A stretch of 6,289 nt of DNA from contig JAUVYX010000059.1 of assembly GCA_030602865.1 (NCBI GenBank), positions 1-6,289 on the forward strand, in the 5' to 3' direction. The notes under the pieces are model-generated. The model saw only the letters and a program-made list of their open reading frames with translations, searched no databases and was not told where the DNA came from. Of the stretch, positions 1 through 5,207 are shown piece after piece. The position numbers and the translations under genes were made by a program. Source of the DNA: Dehalococcoidia bacterium (GTDB lineage: Bacteria; Chloroflexota; Dehalococcoidia; GIF9; AB-539-J10). Within the stretch, counting starts at the first letter, position 1; the number at the start of each line of letters is the position of its first letter.

Positions 1-25
1 CTCCGGTTTTTGCTGTCTTGCTCAT
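1..25 (-). CDS. Possible 5' end of a gene leaving the window
   Basis: Reading leftward, an ATG at 25-23 opens the peptide MSKTAKTG and stays open to the window edge. An in-frame TAG lies at 46-44, so the frame cannot extend much further upstream. An alternative TTG start at 34-32 has AGGGG six bases upstream, a better-placed ribosome site than anything before the ATG. Only eight codons are visible, so no function can be given. It could be chance; the support is the upstream stop, the purine-rich site and the minus-strand orientation shared with most neighbours. Confidence 0.3.
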
Positions 26-203
26 CTTACCCAAATGGTACCCCTAACGATGAGCTGTTTCAATAATTCTGCCATGATTCGCTAGATAAAAAGCAGTCGT
101 TCAGTGTACCCTCACTGTCATTTCTGCACAGATATTGTACCCTATCCCTTCACAGAGAGGTTTAAGGTTAGGATATCCTTTTGTAATTCCTGCATCTTCC
201 CAT

Positions 204-229
204 GTCATTCCTGCTTTCGCAGGAATGAC
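204..229. repeat. Palindromic hairpin repeat, family A, extended copy
   Basis: The core ATTCCTGCTTTCGCAGGAAT has 8-bp arms around a TTTC loop. In this copy GTC and GAC flank the core and also pair, giving an 11-bp perfect stem. Identical cores occur at 3108, 3784 and 5391, and a one-base loop variant at 1117. The layout, ATTCC and GGAAT at the ends of a 20-bp unit, resembles the dRS3 repeats known from Neisseria (ATTCCC-N8-GGGAAT); that is a resemblance only. Confidence 0.85.
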
Positions 230-238
230 ACTCTCCTT

Positions 239-322
239 TGTCATCCTGAGGGAACTTTGGTAACCGAAAAATCTGCTACGGGGCTATGTCCGATAAGATT
301 CTTCGCTTTGCTCAGAATGACA
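239..322. repeat. Inverted-repeat element, family C (84 bp)
   Basis: It begins TGTCATCCTGAG and ends CTCAGAATGACA, which are inverted repeats of each other with one mismatch in 12. The right end contains a local stem, ATTCT (298-302) with AGAAT (314-318), around a CGCTTTGCTC-type core. A second partial copy of this right end is at 5237-5264. No coding capacity. It looks like a small non-autonomous or REP-like palindromic element. Confidence 0.65.
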
Positions 323-341
323 TGGAGATAGAAGGTCATTG

Positions 342-360
342 AAAGAGGCGCTTTCTCTTT
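342..360. terminator. Weak possible terminator hairpin
   Basis: AAAGAG (342-347) pairs with CTCTTT (355-360) around a seven-base loop. On the plus strand a T at 361 extends the T run to four. On the minus strand it lies about 70 bases past the GyrI-like gene's stop, but the following sequence is only modestly T-rich. The stem is A-T rich and weak; this may be chance. Confidence 0.15.
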
Positions 361-362
361 TG

Positions 363-415
363 TCATTGCGAGGAGCACTCGCAACTAAGCAATCTGGGAA
401 GTGAGGGAATGAGCA
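363..415 (+). repeat. Left half of long inverted-repeat element, family B
   Basis: Starts TCATTGCGAGGAGCACTCGC and runs through AAGCAATCTGGG, matching the left arm of the complete element at 1151-1274 with few changes. The inner hairpin GCGAG/CTCGC is intact. Similarity fades after about 405, close to the stop codon of the GyrI-like gene at 429-431, so the right arm is missing or decayed. The exact right end is approximate. Confidence 0.65.
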
Positions 416-428
416 AGATACTATACGG

Positions 429-1040
429 TCACTTTATTGGCTGTCTCAGGATTGCCCTCATCTTTTCCGGTGACATCCTCCGGGGATCAGTCAGATATAT
501 CTCGTGGTGCTTTCCCCTTAATTCATGTCCCTTTTCCTTTATAAAAAGGTGAAGTCTCTCGATACTTGGCTTCTCGGCAGAGTAAGGACCAATATGCATC
601 AACTGAACCGTTATTCCCTCGTGAAAGCCCTCGAATCTCAACCTGGGAAGGGCGAGAGGATTCTTCTTCTTGCGCACTTCTTCCACGGCCTTGTTGAAAA
701 GTTCTTCAGTAACATATTCAGGTTGCATAATCATCGACGTCCATTTCCAGGCTTCCTTGTTTTCTTCGCTGAACTGAGACATATCATCAACCCACCAGAG
801 TCCCTCAAGAGGCAGTACTCCGTAGTCCACTGCCAGTTCCCCCTTCTTAACCATGAACTTGAGGGTGTAAGAGACAGCATACAATACCTCTATAGCCTCC
901 TGGTATTCCTGCGCATTCGGATTACCCATACCATCCACCATTAAAAAGTTCATCCTGGGTACATCAACGATAGCAGGCTCCTTTACAGACGCTCCATACA
1001 GGTGATTGAGTTCCTTCTTGAAATCAACTTTCTCCACCAT
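429..1040 (-). CDS. GyrI-like small-molecule-binding domain protein
   Basis: A 203-residue soluble protein of the GyrI-like family (stand-alone form, COG4832-like), with no signal peptide or membrane segment. Family-typical stretches are visible: the N-terminal PRMNFLMVDGMGNPN segment, an aromatic WWVDDM stretch mid-protein, VTEELFNKAVEEVRKKK, the VQLMHIGPYS strand, and a C-terminal HEIYLTDPRRMSPEKMRAIL. Length agrees with the family's roughly 200 residues. GyrI-like domains bind hydrophobic small molecules, and some stand-alone members are reported to hydrolyse cyclopropanoid DNA-alkylating toxins; neither role can be assigned from this sequence alone. No DNA-binding domain is fused, unlike the AraC/MerR-type regulators that carry this fold. 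I chose ATG at 1040 over an in-frame GTG at 1046, because that GTG overlaps the ribosome-binding site. Repeat elements flank both sides. Confidence 0.85.
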   Translation of the reverse strand: MVEKVDFKKELNHLYGASVKEPAIVDVPRMNFLMVDGMGNPNAQEYQEAIEVLYAVSYTLKFMVKKGELAVDYGVLPLEGLWWVDDMSQFSEENKEAWKWTSMIMQPEYVTEELFNKAVEEVRKKKNPLALPRLRFEGFHEGITVQLMHIGPYSAEKPSIERLHLFIKEKGHELRGKHHEIYLTDPRRMSPEKMRAILRQPIK

Positions 1041-1045
1041 ATTCA

Positions 1046-1050
1046 CCTCC
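1046..1050 (-). promoter_or_regulatory. Ribosome-binding site deciding the GyrI-like start
   Basis: On the minus strand the leader reads GGGAGGTGAATATG. The GGAGG core (1050-1046) sits five bases before the ATG at 1040. The GTG at 1046-1044 begins on the last G of this core, so it would have no spacing and is an unlikely start. Confidence 0.75.
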
Positions 1051-1116
1051 CTATTATTAATATCCCCAGTTTACCTTATATACTCCTCTCACTTCAGGAT
1101 AACTAAACATAGATTG

Positions 1117-1139
1117 ATTCCTGCTTCCGCAGGAATGAC
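1117..1139. repeat. Palindromic hairpin repeat, family A, loop variant
   Basis: ATTCCTGC (1117-1124), loop TTCC, GCAGGAAT (1129-1136), then GAC. Arms are identical to the other family A copies; only one loop base differs. It lies eleven bases before a complete family B element. Confidence 0.8.
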
Positions 1140-1150
1140 ACCCTCTCCTA

Positions 1151-1274
1151 TCATTGCGAGGAGCACTCGCAACGAAGCAATCTGGGGAGTGAGAGGGGCA
1201 ACCTAGCAAGTAATCCATGCCCATCCCGACTCGCCACCCAGATTGCCACAGGGGTCTACGACCCTTCGCAATGA
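1151..1274 (+). repeat. Complete long inverted-repeat element, family B, copy 1
   Basis: A 124-bp element bounded by TCATTGCGA and TCGCAATGA. Inside these, GCAATCTGGG on the left pairs with CCCAGATTGC on the right. Each arm carries its own hairpin: GCGAG (1156-1160) with CTCGC (1166-1170), and GGGTC (1252-1256) with GACCC (1260-1264). The whole could fold as a branched cruciform. It has no coding capacity and lies 40 bp past the symporter's stop, so it would be in that transcript's 3' end. The structure resembles a MITE or a composite REP element. It is directly followed by CGGGTAG. Confidence 0.8.
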
Positions 1275-1314
1275 CGGGTAGCTCCCCTGCTATTTCCTCT
1301 TCTCTTTTTAACTA

Positions 1315-2760
1315 CTACTTCTTACCCTTGTAAAAAGCTTCTATTACTTCTGGCGAAAGTTCCGTCTTTCTCTTGCTGAACTTAGAAATCACCAGCGTCG
1401 AAATAACAATTACCACGACCAGTGGCACAGCCACGTGTATCTGGTATGGACTCCCCAGCATGGTCCAGACAATCAGTACACCAACCCCAATAATCAGGCC
1501 CCAGAATGCCCCGTCTTCAGAGATACGGCGACTGCCCAGGTAGGCAATCATTATCAATATGACGGCTATAGCGCTCCGCAGGGCGAAAGCCCAGAAGAGC
1601 GTACCGAGGATATTGGTCACTGACACCGCCAGAATCCACCCCAGGGAAACGAGGACTATCCCGAGAATCCTGCTATAGAGCAGAATTTTTTTATCCGATG
1701 CCTGTGGATTAATATACGCCGTATAGATATCCCGTATCAGAATCTGGGTTGGAGCCAGGAAACACAGGGGACCTGTGGAGATAATTGCGGCGAAAAGTCC
1801 ACACAGTGCTATACCAGCTATGACGGGATTAAGGCTAAGCATCATTGCCGGACCTGCACTCAAGCCAAAGGGAAGCGCCGTCCCGTAATAAATTTTGGCA
1901 CACATTCCCAGCAAGACAAAGGTGATGCCGATAGGAATTATTAAAATGCCGGCAAGCCGCGTGCCGCTAATTGCCGCTTTTTCATCCCTGGCAGCAAAAA
2001 CGCCGGTCAGCGCGGCCTGGGCAACAAAACAGCTTAAAATAGTTGCCAGCACCTCTCCTGATACCTTAACCGGGGCTATAGAATCAAAGCTCCAGAAGGA
2101 GGCCGGTAGCTTGTTAACCAGAGTGCTAATACCAGCAAAGGCCGAGCCATCTCCGATTAGTGCCAGTGAAAAGAAAAGCCCGAAGAGCATTCCCACATAT
2201 ATCACCACACACTGGACGACGTTTACCGCCGCTATCGAAGCAAGCCCTCCAGCCGTGATGACGGCGATAAAAATCAGCGCCGCAATGAGGTCGGCAAGCC
2301 ATTTATCAATACCCAGCAGCGGAGCAAGTAACGCACCGCCGGCAACAAGCTGGGTTATAGCGACTGCAAAGTAAGCAACACCTATCACCACCGCAGAGGT
2401 TATTCTCGTCCTGGTGCCAAAGACCTTACCGGCAACCTCAGCAATAGTTATGGCTCTCAACTTTCGATAGGCCCCTGCCAAAGTAAAAGAAAAGACAAGT
2501 AAGCCGATACCTATGGAGATAGGATAGACCCACCCAACAATTCCTTCATTGTAGCCTCTCTGGCAAACTCCAACAGTCGATCCTCCACCAAGCCAGTCAC
2601 CAAGCACAACCGCCATCACCATAAACATTGGAAGCGCTCTCCCTGCTACAAGATAGTGCTCTGAACCCATTTTCTTCCTGAGCACCATGTTGGCAATCAC
2701 CAGCGTCAGGATTATATAGGAAATTAAGATAATCGCTGGGACAACATTCACATTTTCCAT
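1315..2760 (-). CDS. Sodium:solute symporter (SSS family) of unknown substrate
   Basis: A 481-residue integral membrane protein of the SSS family (PF00474), which couples uptake of a small solute to sodium entry at the cytoplasmic membrane. The first membrane helix is at about residues 7-27, followed by the family-typical EHYLVAGRALP (34-44) and GDWLGGGSTVG (54-64). Hydrophobic segments continue through most of the chain, compatible with about 12-13 helices; the tail is short and charged (SKFSKRKTELSPEV, then FYKGKK). Length is normal for the family. The start is supported by AAGGAG eight bases before the ATG. SSS members carry sugars, amino acids, acetate, pantothenate and others; nothing here separates these options, and no metabolic gene sits beside it. 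Complete family B elements lie on either side in the same orientation. Family assignment is firm, substrate is not. Confidence 0.9.
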   Translation of the reverse strand: MENVNVVPAIILISYIILTLVIANMVLRKKMGSEHYLVAGRALPMFMVMAVVLGDWLGGGSTVGVCQRGYNEGIVGWVYPISIGIGLLVFSFTLAGAYRKLRAITIAEVAGKVFGTRTRITSAVVIGVAYFAVAITQLVAGGALLAPLLGIDKWLADLIAALIFIAVITAGGLASIAAVNVVQCVVIYVGMLFGLFFSLALIGDGSAFAGISTLVNKLPASFWSFDSIAPVKVSGEVLATILSCFVAQAALTGVFAARDEKAAISGTRLAGILIIPIGITFVLLGMCAKIYYGTALPFGLSAGPAMMLSLNPVIAGIALCGLFAAIISTGPLCFLAPTQILIRDIYTAYINPQASDKKILLYSRILGIVLVSLGWILAVSVTNILGTLFWAFALRSAIAVILIMIAYLGSRRISEDGAFWGLIIGVGVLIVWTMLGSPYQIHVAVPLVVVIVISTLVISKFSKRKTELSPEVIEAFYKGKK

Positions 2761-2944
2761 ACCGTAGACTCCTTTACATTCATATTAACAACTGCCTGAC
2801 TATTTGCGTCACCCTGGTAAATCCCCCACTTCGTCTATCCGTATCACCCCACTTTTTCTATTGATGTCTTTGAGTATACATGCCATTCCATACCACTGGC
2901 AATACCCTTTTCATATATTGTCGTACCCCTTTTTCTTTCTTGTC

Positions 2945-2964
2945 ATACCCACGTAAGCGAGTAT
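2945..2964. repeat. Decayed palindromic hairpin, family A' variant
   Basis: ATACCCACGTAAGCGAGTAT differs at three positions from the intact variant ATACCCGCGAAAGCGGGTAT at 3842-3861. Six of eight arm pairs still match, so the stem is weakened. It sits 14 bp before a complete family B element, repeating the arrangement seen near 1117. Confidence 0.55.
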
Positions 2965-2978
2965 CCCCCACAAATTTG

Positions 2979-3100
2979 TCATTGCGAGGAGCACTAGCGA
3001 CGAAACAATCTGGAAAGAGAGGGGGTAACCTGGTTCGTAATCTATACCCACCTCAACTCGCCACCCAGATTGCCACAGGCCTATCAGGCCTTCGCAATGA
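2979..3100 (+). repeat. Complete long inverted-repeat element, family B, copy 2
   Basis: A 122-bp element with the same ends and orientation as the one at 1151-1274. The middle has diverged, but the CCACCCAGATTGCCACAGG region is the same. The right inner stem reads AGGCCT (3077-3082), ATC, AGGCCT (3086-3091), where copy 1 has GGGTC/GACCC: different bases, pairing kept. The left inner hairpin has one broken pair (CTAGC for CTCGC). CGGGTAG and an intact family A hairpin follow directly. Short frames in this region on both strands only translate the repeat. Confidence 0.8.
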
Positions 3101-3107
3101 CGGGTAG

Positions 3108-3130
3108 ATTCCTGCTTTCGCAGGAATGAC
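3108..3130. repeat. Palindromic hairpin repeat, family A
   Basis: ATTCCTGC (3108-3115), TTTC, GCAGGAAT (3120-3127), then GAC. It is joined to the preceding family B element by CGGGTAG. It lies about 100 bp upstream of hicB, followed by a stretch with decayed repeat-like words (GAGAATGACATAG near 3144). Confidence 0.85.
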
Positions 3131-3186
3131 AAAAGAGGGAGGCGAGAATGACATAGGGAGGGCAGGAATTATTAAAACAATCATGC

Positions 3187-3216
3187 TAAAATAGTTCTCA
3201 GGAAAAACTATGGGGG
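3187..3216 (+). promoter_or_regulatory. Possible hicBA promoter -10 and ribosome site
   Basis: TAAAAT at 3187-3192 is an acceptable -10 hexamer 35 bases before the hicB ATG; no good -35 box is found 16-18 bases upstream. GGGGG at 3212-3216 is the only Shine-Dalgarno-like run, ten bases before the start. I see no clear operator palindrome between them. The support is modest. Confidence 0.3.
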
Positions 3217-3226
3217 CATAATAAAA

Positions 3227-3448
3227 ATGTATAGTTACACAGTTATCTTCGAACCTGTTAAAGAGGGTGGCTATAACGTTGTAGTACCAGCAATTCCAGA
3301 GATTTGCACCTTCGGAGATAACATGGAAGAAGCACGATTAATGGCCAGGGATGCTATCAGATGTTACCTTGAGAGTGCCATAAAAGGAAACGAGCCTATT
3401 CCTGAAGACAAAGAGCCTTCTATGGAGCAAATAGCAGTAAACGTATAG
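3227..3448 (+). CDS. hicB: HicB-family antitoxin, short single-domain form
   Basis: A 73-residue protein matching the HicB partial RNase H-like fold: an opening strand YTVIFEPVKEGGYNV, then VPAIPEICTFGDNMEEA (20-36) with the typical proline and glycine spacing, then the helix RLMARDAIRCYLESAI (37-52) and an acidic tail (EPIPEDKEP). HicB proteins neutralise HicA by direct binding; larger ones also carry a C-terminal ribbon-helix-helix or helix-turn-helix for repression of the operon. Here the chain ends after the core domain, so no DNA-binding domain is visible and autoregulation would need another route. It precedes hicA by four bases, the antitoxin-first order found in a subset of these systems. 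No catalytic RNase H residues are expected in this fold. Confidence 0.85.
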   Translation: MYSYTVIFEPVKEGGYNVVVPAIPEICTFGDNMEEARLMARDAIRCYLESAIKGNEPIPEDKEPSMEQIAVNV

Positions 3449-3452
3449 CATC

Positions 3453-3683
3453 ATGCCTGTACTCCCCACATTAAATGGTCGTAAATTGTTGCGCGCTTTG
3501 CTGAAAGGGGGCTTCTACATCCATCACCAACGAGGAAGTCATGCCCGTTTATTTCACGAGACAAGGTCTGAACTTAAAGTCACAGTGCCTATTCACAACA
3601 AATCACTTCCAGAGAAAACCCTAAGGTCAATCCTCAAACAGGCTGACCTGACTGAAAAGGAACTGCTCCTGTTACTTAAATAA
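3453..3683 (+). CDS. hicA: HicA-family mRNA interferase toxin
   Basis: A 76-residue protein with the compact double-stranded-RNA-binding-like fold of HicA. Visible signatures are LNGRKLLRALLKGGFYIHHQ (7-26), the RGSHARLF segment with the expected catalytic His30 in the G-S-H motif, a TVPIHNKSLPEKTLRSILKQ-type strand-helix, and a leucine-rich end. HicA toxins cleave mRNA and stop growth until HicB binds them. The catalytic histidine is present and the frame is intact, so it is probably active. The ATG lies four bases after the hicB stop, and no good ribosome site precedes it (GGAG at 3424-3427 is too far away), so translational coupling to hicB is likely. That arrangement would keep toxin output below antitoxin output. 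Confidence 0.88.
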   Translation: MPVLPTLNGRKLLRALLKGGFYIHHQRGSHARLFHETRSELKVTVPIHNKSLPEKTLRSILKQADLTEKELLLLLK

Positions 3684-3703
3684 ATCTAGCTATGGTCTAA
3701 TAA

Positions 3704-3775
3704 TAACCTATGTTATCCATACCCATCTCAACTCATATCCCAGATTGCCATGGGGTCTGCGACCCCTCTCAATGA
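3704..3775 (+). repeat. Right half of long inverted-repeat element, family B
   Basis: From about 3704 the sequence follows the right half of the element at 1151-1274, including CCCAGATTGCC and the end CAATGAC. The inner stem is GGGGTC (3752-3757), TGC, GACCCC (3761-3766), a perfect six pairs where the 1151 copy needs a G-T pair at the same place. The left arm is absent. A CGGGTAG linker (3777-3783) and an intact family A hairpin follow. Confidence 0.7.
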
Positions 3776-3783
3776 CCGGGTAG

Positions 3784-3806
3784 ATTCCTGCTTTCGCAGG
3801 AATGAC
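3784..3806. repeat. Palindromic hairpin repeat, family A
   Basis: ATTCCTGC (3784-3791), TTTC, GCAGGAAT (3796-3803), then GAC. Identical to the copy at 3108 and preceded by the same CGGGTAG linker. Confidence 0.85.
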
Positions 3807-3841
3807 ATAGAAAAGAGCAGGAGTGTCACCACCCTCTTGCC

Positions 3842-3861
3842 ATACCCGCGAAAGCGGGTAT
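3842..3861. repeat. Palindromic hairpin, family A' variant
   Basis: ATACCCGC, GAAA, GCGGGTAT: eight perfect pairs around a four-base loop. Read on the minus strand the loop is TTTC, as in family A. Relative to ATTCCTGC/GCAGGAAT, two arm positions differ and both partners changed with them, so all eight pairs are kept. Confidence 0.75.
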
Positions 3862-3907
3862 CCACCATCAGGTTCAATTTAAAGCGGTTATTTAATTTTT
3901 ATATAGG

Positions 3908-3913
3908 TATAAT
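3908..3913 (+). promoter_or_regulatory. Orphan TATAAT in an A/T-rich stretch
   Basis: A perfect -10 hexamer on the plus strand inside TTATTTAATTTTTATATAGG-type sequence. No convincing -35 box lies 16-18 bases upstream and no plus-strand gene follows. If used, it would make an RNA beginning with the hairpins at 3930-3962 and running antisense towards the reductase gene. It may be only base composition. Confidence 0.2.
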
Positions 3914-3929
3914 AGCTTAGAATACTTTC

Positions 3930-3962
3930 ATCCTTGTGAAGGAGCGTTTGCGACGAAAGGAT
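3930..3962 (+). repeat. Diverged family B-like arm with two alternative stems
   Basis: The plan matches the left arm of family B, with GGAGC and GCGACGAA kept, but the outer pair ATTGC/GCAAT is replaced by ATCCTT (3930-3935) with AAGGAT (3957-3962). TCCTT (3931-3935) can instead pair with the nearer AAGGA (3939-3943). The two hairpins exclude each other. Confidence 0.5.
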
Positions 3963-4035
3963 CCTATGACATATCCTGAGATATTTTCCCTTCACTACGT
4001 TCAGGGCATCGGTTCACTTTTAAGACAAGTTTATG

Positions 4036-4605
4036 TTAATTCTTGCCATTCTCCAGCAAGATGTCTGCAAGTTGTCGCCCAAGCGCTATGGCTCCGTTTA
4101 CCAGGGAGGCATTAGCCTCGGCTTCGCCCATCTTGTTAGCGTAGCCAGTCGCACTGATAATCCTGTTCTTTGGTATTGGAAAGATCCCCTTAGTGAATTT
4201 CATTAGCGTATTCAGCGTGTCTTCAATGCCTTCCATCTCTGCCACAATGATAATGCCCACCGCCTTTGCACGCGGCTGTATACCACCATGCTGATAGATA
4301 AAAAAGTTACGGTCGATAAAGGTTTTCATCTGGGCTGTCACGTTATACCAGTAGACCGGCGTTGCCAGTATCACCGCATCCGCATCGCAGAATCGCTCCA
4401 GAATCCAGTGGGCATCGTCCTGCTGCGTGCATGATTTGAAACTAGCACAATCATCATGTCCGAGACATGGTTTTATGTCATGCTGGCTCAGTATGATTTT
4501 ATCCGTCTGTACTCCGCTCTTTGTTGCTTCTTCGAGCGCCTTATCCACCAAGTAATTAGTGTTTCCTTTTGTCCTGGGGCTGCCAACTATAGCCAGTATT
4601 TTCAT
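4036..4605 (-). CDS. Flavodoxin-fold NAD(P)H:FMN reductase, iron-sulfur-flavoprotein-like
   Basis: A 189-residue cytoplasmic flavoprotein of the NADPH-dependent FMN reductase family (PF03358). The phosphate-binding loop GSPRTKGNT (8-16) follows the first strand, and the ATPVYWYNVTAQMKTFIDR segment (81-99) is the usual FMN-contacting and dimer region. Between them is a cysteine cluster with Cys47, Cys53 and Cys59. Iron-sulfur flavoproteins (Isf) have a CX2CX2CX4-7C motif for a 4Fe-4S cluster; here the pattern is CX2HX2CX5C, with His50 in the second place, so cluster binding is uncertain. Likely role is electron transfer or reduction of quinones, oxygen species or other small acceptors in an anaerobe; the partner is unknown. 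The start is supported by GGAGG at 4619-4615, nine bases upstream. It follows rnhA by 93 bases on the same strand. Confidence 0.85.
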   Translation of the reverse strand: MKILAIVGSPRTKGNTNYLVDKALEEATKSGVQTDKIILSQHDIKPCLGHDDCASFKSCTQQDDAHWILERFCDADAVILATPVYWYNVTAQMKTFIDRNFFIYQHGGIQPRAKAVGIIIVAEMEGIEDTLNTLMKFTKGIFPIPKNRIISATGYANKMGEAEANASLVNGAIALGRQLADILLENGKN

Positions 4606-4698
4606 GATTACTATCCTCCATCACCAAATATAGTTAACCCGCTCACGGGCCAATAAACTGGATCTCACTTTATATTTCAAGCAGGAGATACTACCAGA
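4606..4698 (-). other. Repeat-free gap between rnhA and reductase
   Basis: This 93-base gap between two co-directional genes is the only sizeable gap in the window without a palindromic element. The short inverted pair CCCG/CGGG in ACCCGCTCACGGGCC has only four base pairs and no T run. Read-through from rnhA into the reductase gene is therefore plausible. Confidence 0.45.
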
Positions 4699-5169
4699 CT
4701 ATTTGTAACCTGTATCGAAAGGTAAACCCGTTCTACTGGCAGCCTTCCTGGCAAGCTGGTCGCAGCGCTCATTTTCCTCATGTCCCTCATGTCCCCTGAT
4801 CCACTTGAACTCCACTTCATGCCTGCCACATAGTTTTAACAGTCTTTCCCAGAGGTCAGGGTTTAAGGCTTTCTCCTTCCTGTTACGCATCCATCCATTC
4901 GTCTTCCATCGCTGTACCCAGCCTTTCATCATCGCATTGACAACATACTGCGAATCGCTGAATATTCTAACTGAACACTTCTCCTTTAACGCCTCCAGGG
5001 CAACTATGGCCCCCATGATTTCCATACGGTTATTAGTTGTGTTGCTGAACCCGCCAGACTTTTCCTTTTTCACTCCATTATATTCGATGACTATGCCATA
5101 ACCACCGGGGCCGGGATTGCCACTGCAGGCACCATCGATGTATATATTGACTTTCTTAAGCTCACTCAT
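4699..5169 (-). CDS. rnhA: Ribonuclease HI
   Basis: A 156-residue enzyme that cuts the RNA strand of RNA-DNA hybrids, removing R-loops and primers. The type 1 hallmarks are all present: YIDGACSGNPGPGGYG with Asp12, NNRMEIMGAI with Glu50, FSDSQYV with Asp72, and WIRGHEGHEENERCDQLA with His127 and Asp137. These correspond to Asp10, Glu48, Asp70, His124 and Asp134 of the E. coli enzyme, so it should be active. The length matches E. coli RNase HI (155), and the basic handle region is visible as WVQRWKTNGWMRNRKEK (84-100). There is no N-terminal hybrid-binding domain. The ATG at 5169 fits the family's N-terminus, but no Shine-Dalgarno sequence precedes it; the promoter position suggests a leaderless message. 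Confidence 0.95.
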   Translation of the reverse strand: MSELKKVNIYIDGACSGNPGPGGYGIVIEYNGVKKEKSGGFSNTTNNRMEIMGAIVALEALKEKCSVRIFSDSQYVVNAMMKGWVQRWKTNGWMRNRKEKALNPDLWERLLKLCGRHEVEFKWIRGHEGHEENERCDQLARKAASRTGLPFDTGYK

Positions 5170-5178
5170 AATATAGTA

Positions 5179-5207
5179 AATCTAACTGCTCAAGGTGATG
5201 CTGTCAA
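5179..5207 (-). promoter_or_regulatory. rnhA promoter with perfect -35 box
   Basis: On the minus strand TTGACA (5207-5202) is followed after 17 bases by TAGATT (5184-5179), four of six matches to TATAAT. A start about seven bases downstream falls at 5173-5171, only a few bases from the ATG at 5169. This agrees with the missing ribosome-binding site. The -35 box lies inside a palindrome at 5199-5212. Confidence 0.5.

Larger units (their letters stand above)
26..428. other. Gene-free stretch filled with repeat pieces
   Basis: I see no credible gene here. A 75-codon plus-strand frame (104-331) runs straight through palindromic repeats and has no recognisable protein features. The stretch contains a decayed left arm of the 20-bp hairpin (GTCATTTCTGC, 117-127), an intact hairpin (204-229), an 84-bp element (239-322) and a left half of the long inverted-repeat element (from 363). 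It separates the possible gene start at the left edge from the 3' end of the GyrI-like gene. Confidence 0.7.
3684..4035. other. Convergent gap packed with palindromes, no gene
   Basis: This gap lies between the 3' ends of hicA (+) and the reductase (-). I see no supportable gene. In order it holds the right half of a family B element, a family A hairpin, the A' variant, a TATAAT-containing A/T-rich stretch, a diverged arm with alternative pairings, and an imperfect CCCT...AGGG hairpin (3988-4006). None is followed by a strong T run, so classical terminators are not evident, though the hairpins could still end or stabilise transcripts from both sides. Confidence 0.65.

Noticed and set aside
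104..331. 75-codon plus-strand frame in the left gap
   Set aside because: It crosses three repeat pieces and has no ribosome site or recognisable domain.
525..944. 139-codon frame opposite the GyrI-like gene, and similar frames opposite the symporter, reductase, rnhA and MATE genes
   Set aside because: They are antisense shadows of well-supported genes, without family features of their own.
1044..1046. GTG start for the GyrI-like protein, giving 205 residues
   Set aside because: It overlaps the GGAGG ribosome-binding core; the ATG six bases later has normal spacing.
1006..1206. 66-codon plus-strand frame across the GyrI-like gene start
   Set aside because: It overlaps the start of a well-supported gene on the other strand and then runs into repeats (IPASAGMT is translated hairpin).
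2880..3132. Overlapping short frames on both strands (75 and 73 codons) upstream of hicB
   Set aside because: They translate the family A and B palindromes; peptides such as SLRGALATKQS are typical products of these repeats and have no protein family.
4627..4650. Terminator after rnhA
   Set aside because: The CCCG/CGGG stem has only four pairs and no T run on the minus strand.
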